This document shows positions 60,525 to 64,000 of a stretch of DNA of 64,000 nt, one piece after another. Both the position numbers and the translations under genes were made by a program. The notes beneath the pieces are model-generated. The model searched no databases, was not told where the DNA came from, and saw only the letters and a list, made by a program, of their open reading frames with translations. Origin of the DNA: Spirochaetes bacterium GWB1_60_80 (GTDB lineage Bacteria; Spirochaetota; Spirochaetia; Treponematales; UBA12059); NCBI GenBank assembly GCA_001829185.1, contig MIAR01000035.1:62001-126000 (forward strand), written 5' to 3'. Position 1 is the stretch's first letter. Each line of letters begins with the position of its first letter.

Positions 60525-63500
60525 CTACAGGGCTTGGCCCAGGAAATCGTAGCCGATCAGCTTGTGGATCAAGCCGGCCTGCTCCAGCGCAAAGGCCAGC
60601 AAGGCTTCCTCGCGGGCTGAGAGCGGGCGTTGGTCCGGCCTGCCCAGGCTGCGCTCCAGGCGCATTGCTAGGACGGCCTCGAAGGCCTCCAGGACACTGC
60701 TACCGGTTTCCGGCTTCAAGCGGCCGCTTTCCATCAGTTCGTCGAGGCGCTCAAAGGTGCCGGTGGCACGGCAGCCGGCCTGGAGGGCATACAGCCGGAC
60801 GCAGCCGCCAAGGATGGCGCCCAGATCCTTGAGACAGGCGCCGTGCGCCGACCGCGGCTGGTTGCTGGGCAGTTTTTTCTGGCGCTCGGCGGCGGCCAAG
60901 TGAGTCAGGAAGGCTGGGTTGCGGCCGATAGCGGCTTGGACTACCGCCCGGAGTTCATCCGTTAGCCGGGACGAGCCGGCCGCGCAGCGGAAGTCCAACA
61001 GGATGCTGAGGTCCAGCAGCCGCGCTGGCTCGGGTTCGCCGATGCCATGCTCCAGCCGCGCCTGCCACTCGGCGAATGGTCCGTTCCAGAGCGGATTCAG
61101 CGCCATTACGCCGCCGGGGCAGCGCGGTTGGCCGACCGCCTCCAAGCCGGCGCACAGCCGCGTCGCCAGGGCCACAAACCAGGACCGCTCCGCCGCCGGG
61201 TCGCCGCCGGCCGGCCGCCAGACCAGGGCGTTGTCCTGGTCGGAACCGGGCAGATACTCCTGGCGGCCCAGGCTACCCAGGGCCAGGAAGGCCCATTCGG
61301 CCGGGGCCTCGCCCAGGTCCTGGCTAATCAGCCGCGCCAGGCCCTGGATAATGGCGTCTTGAATCTCGGCGTGGAGGCGGAGCACGATGCGCGGTCGCAG
61401 GCCTAGCTCGGCCAGCTGTCCCAATCTGTCGGCGGCCCGGCTGGCCAGCTCGGCCAGAGCCGCCGTGGACTGGGCGGTGGCCGCCGCCGCGTGCAACGCC
61501 GGAAAGGCGTCGGCTTGGGCCAGAGCCAGGTCGGCGGCGCGGACGAGGCGCTGCGGCGGACAGCCCGGGTTGGCCAGCAGCGCGCGATCCACGCCTCGGC
61601 CCCGCATGGCCACCAAGGCCGCAGCCGCACTGACGCCGGCGTCCAGGCAGAGCAACGGCGCGGTCATGATCGCGCCCACCGCGCTTTCCGGATCGCCGCC
61701 TACGGCCACCAGCCGGCCGGCGATATCGTCCGCCGTTACCAGGCCCAGGCTCCGGCCGGCCGAGTCGGTAACCAGCAGAGCGCCGGAGCGCCGCCCTTCC
61801 ATCCGAGCCGCCGCCAGCCGTACCGGGTCGCCTGATAGACAACGCGGCAACTCGACGGCTAGCGGCAACGCCGGCCGGGCCAGCCAAGCCGTTTCGGCCA
61901 CCAACCGGGCGGCTAAGCGCTGGTATCGCCGCTCCTCGCGATCCGCCCCAGACTCGTCGTCCGGGCTAAAACGGAGTTCCTTGACCGAAAGCACCGCCCC
62001 CGGACGGATGCCAATGTTAATCCGGGTGCCGGAAACCGCCACCTCCACCCGCTCGCCGGAACGCTTGGTCAACCAGCATTCGATGCTCAGGCTCGGCTGA
62101 TCGGGGCCCTCCGACGGCCGGGAGGCTACCAAATCGGTGAAGCGTTCCGCCTGGTCGCGCGGTTCAAGCAGCTCAGTGGCGCGCAGCAACTGCACTTCCT
62201 TTTCAGCATAGCCAGTCATGCGCAGGAAGGTCTCGTTGGCGAAGGTACAGGCCCCACCGGAAACAATGACCGTTCCGTCGGTGGCGGCGTCGGCCAAGGC
62301 TCGATAACGCTCGCGCGATTCGCGCAGGGTCAGTTCAGCGGCCAACTTGGCCTGCTCCACCTTCATGGTCTGCCTGGCCATCTGCACCACCAGCAGGGTT
62401 AACACCGCGCTGATGACCAAAGACAGCAACACCAGGCGCGATGACAGGGCCGCGATCTCGGCTAAAACATCTTCCAGATAGATGCCAGTACCGATCACCC
62501 AGTTCCACGGCGCGAAGCGCTTAACGAAGGACAATTTGGGCACAATGCGACTCTGGTCATCCTTCCATTGCCATAGGTACTCGACGTAGCCATCGTCCTT
62601 GTCCCGCACGGCGTTGACAAATTCCACGAAAATGGCCAGGCCGGCCTCATCCCGGAAGCCGGTCAGATCCTTGCCCTCCAGGTCAGTCCGATAGGGATGC
62701 ATAACCATGCGGGGGAGCATATCGGTTATCCAAAAATAATCCTTGTTCTCGCTGCCGTAGCGCAGGTCGCGCAACCGGGCGACGGCCTCGGTCCGAGCCC
62801 GCTCCGCCGGCATGACGCCGGCCACCGCCTGCCGCTCGTACTCGACCAGGATGCTGATGGCCGAGTCGGTCAACTCTTTTATGGCTTCCTTTTTCTGACC
62901 CAGCATCATCGCCTCGACGCGCGGTATAATTAGGCCAAATAGGGAAACGATGAACAAGACCACTGCCGTAACGGCCGGCACCAGAATGCGGGCGATGTTC
63001 CGGCCTGGCAGCGGCAGTGGCCGGTCGGTGGGTCGGTCAGCCGGCGGACTGGAAACTGGGCTAGTGCCTGGCGCTTCCGGTGTAGCCAAGGCATCCGGGG
63101 CTTCCAGGGACGCTGAAGCCAGTGGCGTGCCGCGGGAACGCCGGAGTAGGCTATCTCGGAAGGCCACCCAGCGCCTGGCGGGCATGAGCATGACCTCCGC
63201 TTGCCCAGGCGCGCCGAAGTGGTGAAAATCACCGCCAGCGCTGACCGCCAAGCCATGCCGGTCGGCCAGCGCCAGCAGCCGTGCCGTCTCTACCTCGCCG
63301 TAAGCGCCGTAAAAAGCCTCAATGCCATCCAGCCCGAGCGGCGCTAATTCCGCCAGCAAGCGATCCAGCGGCTCCTCCTCCTGGCCCAGTGTCAGGGGAT
63401 GGGCTAGAAAGGCAGCCCCGCCAGCCTGATGAATCGCCGCGATGGCCTGTCCGACGGGTGGTATGCCGTTACTGCGTGGACCGCTCCGCCCTTCGCCAGC

Positions 63501-63812
63501 CGGATCGCGCGTTGGCGCAAGTGGCAGTAAGGCTAGCAACCCGGCGTCGGCCATATCCATGCCGTAGGCCAACAAGTGGGCCGTGCCCAAGCTGGTGGCC
63601 GCAGTCAGCTCCAGACCGTCGATGCAGCCGACGCCCAGGCGCTGCAAGGCTTCCCGGAAGGCGGCGCAACCCCGTACGGTATCGTGATCGGTCAGGGCTG
63701 CGTAGGCCACGCCGCTCTCGGCCAGGCGGCGGGCAAGAATCTCGGGCGGAAGCTCGCCATCGCTCAGGGTGGAATGTACATGGAAATTAACCCTTATTGT
63801 TTGCTCGCCCAT
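60525..63812 (-). CDS. multidomain sensor: PHP - TM - sCache - TM - PAS - CBS - DUF294 nucleotidyltransferase
   Basis: 1095 residues. Residues about 5-225 are a PHP phosphoesterase with every expected ligand (FHVHSTLSDG, LTDHDTVRG, DGLELTA, AAFLAHPLTL, SAGGDFHHFG). A Pro-rich linker leads to a first membrane helix (about 275-295), an extracytoplasmic sCache sensor (NKDYFWITDMLPRMVMHPYR, FAPWNWVIGTGIYLEDV), a second helix (445-465), a PAS domain, a CBS pair (LVTADDIAGRLVAV, IMTAPLLCLDAGVSAAAALV) and a DUF294 GlnD-like nucleotidyltransferase (LGSLGRQEYLPGSDQDNALV with its acidic pair) with DUF294_C. Start: ATG 63812 is preferred; ATGs at 63848 and others in frame are possible. It may couple an external signal to nucleotidylation of a partner; the role of PHP is unknown. 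Confidence 0.88.
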   Translation of the reverse strand: MGEQTIRVNFHVHSTLSDGELPPEILARRLAESGVAYAALTDHDTVRGCAAFREALQRLGVGCIDGLELTAATSLGTAHLLAYGMDMADAGLLALLPLAPTRDPAGEGRSGPRSNGIPPVGQAIAAIHQAGGAAFLAHPLTLGQEEEPLDRLLAELAPLGLDGIEAFYGAYGEVETARLLALADRHGLAVSAGGDFHHFGAPGQAEVMLMPARRWVAFRDSLLRRSRGTPLASASLEAPDALATPEAPGTSPVSSPPADRPTDRPLPLPGRNIARILVPAVTAVVLFIVSLFGLIIPRVEAMMLGQKKEAIKELTDSAISILVEYERQAVAGVMPAERARTEAVARLRDLRYGSENKDYFWITDMLPRMVMHPYRTDLEGKDLTGFRDEAGLAIFVEFVNAVRDKDDGYVEYLWQWKDDQSRIVPKLSFVKRFAPWNWVIGTGIYLEDVLAEIAALSSRLVLLSLVISAVLTLLVVQMARQTMKVEQAKLAAELTLRESRERYRALADAATDGTVIVSGGACTFANETFLRMTGYAEKEVQLLRATELLEPRDQAERFTDLVASRPSEGPDQPSLSIECWLTKRSGERVEVAVSGTRINIGIRPGAVLSVKELRFSPDDESGADREERRYQRLAARLVAETAWLARPALPLAVELPRCLSGDPVRLAAARMEGRRSGALLVTDSAGRSLGLVTADDIAGRLVAVGGDPESAVGAIMTAPLLCLDAGVSAAAALVAMRGRGVDRALLANPGCPPQRLVRAADLALAQADAFPALHAAAATAQSTAALAELASRAADRLGQLAELGLRPRIVLRLHAEIQDAIIQGLARLISQDLGEAPAEWAFLALGSLGRQEYLPGSDQDNALVWRPAGGDPAAERSWFVALATRLCAGLEAVGQPRCPGGVMALNPLWNGPFAEWQARLEHGIGEPEPARLLDLSILLDFRCAAGSSRLTDELRAVVQAAIGRNPAFLTHLAAAERQKKLPSNQPRSAHGACLKDLGAILGGCVRLYALQAGCRATGTFERLDELMESGRLKPETGSSVLEAFEAVLAMRLERSLGRPDQRPLSAREEALLAFALEQAGLIHKLIGYDFLGQAL

Positions 63813-63901
63813 ATTTCCGCCCATCCCGGCCAATGCCATGGCCGGCATTCTCAGTGTAGCAGGCCGCCGGCCAAAAGACAACCGAAACAACGCGGTCGAC
63901 A

Positions 63902-63926
63902 GCGGCGCCGTTCACCACGGCGCCGC
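63902..63926. repeat. 9-bp perfect inverted repeat upstream of the PHP gene
   Basis: gcggcgccg (63902-63910) and cggcgccgc (63918-63926) are separated by seven bases. It lies in the leader region of the PHP fusion gene and could be an operator or a hairpin; no regulator is known. Confidence 0.4.
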
Positions 63927-63941
63927 CGGCTGACGCGCGCC

Positions 63942-63969
63942 AAAAAAAAGGCGCCCCGCAGGGGGCGCC
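63942..63969 (-). terminator. Rho-independent terminator of a gene beyond the window
   Basis: Minus strand: stem GGCGCCCC (63950-63957) with GGGGCGCC (63962-63969), followed by eight T (A at 63942-63949 on plus). It ends a minus-strand transcript that comes from the right of the window. Confidence 0.8.
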
Positions 63970-64000
63970 ACTACCGATACCGCGAGTTGCGGCGTCGGGC

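Overview
The window is a GC-rich chromosomal segment of a Gram-negative (outer-membrane) bacterium that uses chemotaxis and c-di-GMP signalling. Signs of the cell type are a methyl-accepting chemotaxis protein, a flagellar-switch-like protein, several secreted beta-barrel candidates, a LolA-like protein, a periplasmic alpha-2-macroglobulin with PbpC, and an EAL and an HD-GYP phosphodiesterase. The overall style (many TPR and lipoprotein genes, RND/LolA-like/barrel operon, LysM-transglycosylase operon) would suit a spirochaete, but no ribosomal or other marker gene is present, so that is an inference only.

Layout. 1-13.3 kb: partial chemoreceptor with a CZB tail; a small membrane protein; a 236-bp MITE-like element; a TetR-controlled operon (TetR, RND exporter, LolA-like protein, outer-membrane barrel) whose two 16-bp operators can be read directly; a Crp/Fnr-type regulator coupled to a domain-permuted FliM/FliN-like protein; an SBP-type hybrid sensor kinase; a phospholipase-C-like protein with a barrel partner. 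13.4-20.1 kb: a complete type I Wadjet anti-plasmid operon (jetABCD, minus strand). 20.2-35.2 kb: a zinc-ribbon peptide, alpha-2-macroglobulin plus PbpC, an ABC-F ATPase, GNAT, EamA, a PAS-GGDEF*-EAL protein, a CPBP protease and a YcxB-like protein. 35.3-39.6 kb: a decaying zone with a tiny independent transcription unit (promoter, 22-codon ORF, terminator), a broken DUF4143 ATPase, a catalase remnant ending exactly at a 136-bp repeat, an FG-GAP protein and a second copy of the repeat. 39.6-46.4 kb: a HAD hydrolase, then a compositionally different block (AraC, TetR, SDR, FtsX-type ABC exporter) that abuts the 3' end of tRNA-Pro(GGG), next to an inverted copy of that tRNA's 3' end. 46.6-58.1 kb: TPR lipoproteins, a LysM/SLT transglycosylase operon, an M20 dipeptidase, GalE, an HD-GYP regulator coupled to a histidine kinase, and tRNA-Phe(GAA). 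58.2-64 kb: a third repeat copy, a radical SAM protein and a very large PHP-Cache-PAS-CBS-DUF294 fusion.

Themes. Envelope and cell-wall functions dominate (RND/LolA-like/barrel, A2M/PbpC, LysM-SLT). Signalling proteins are numerous and often have unusual architectures: the permuted switch protein, the PHP-DUF294 sensor and the degenerate GGDEF. A 136-bp, three-hairpin repeat family (three full copies, two solo hairpins) marks gene boundaries across the window. Several genes appear to be transcribed as leaderless mRNAs, with a -10 box 7-8 nt before the ATG and no Shine-Dalgarno sequence.
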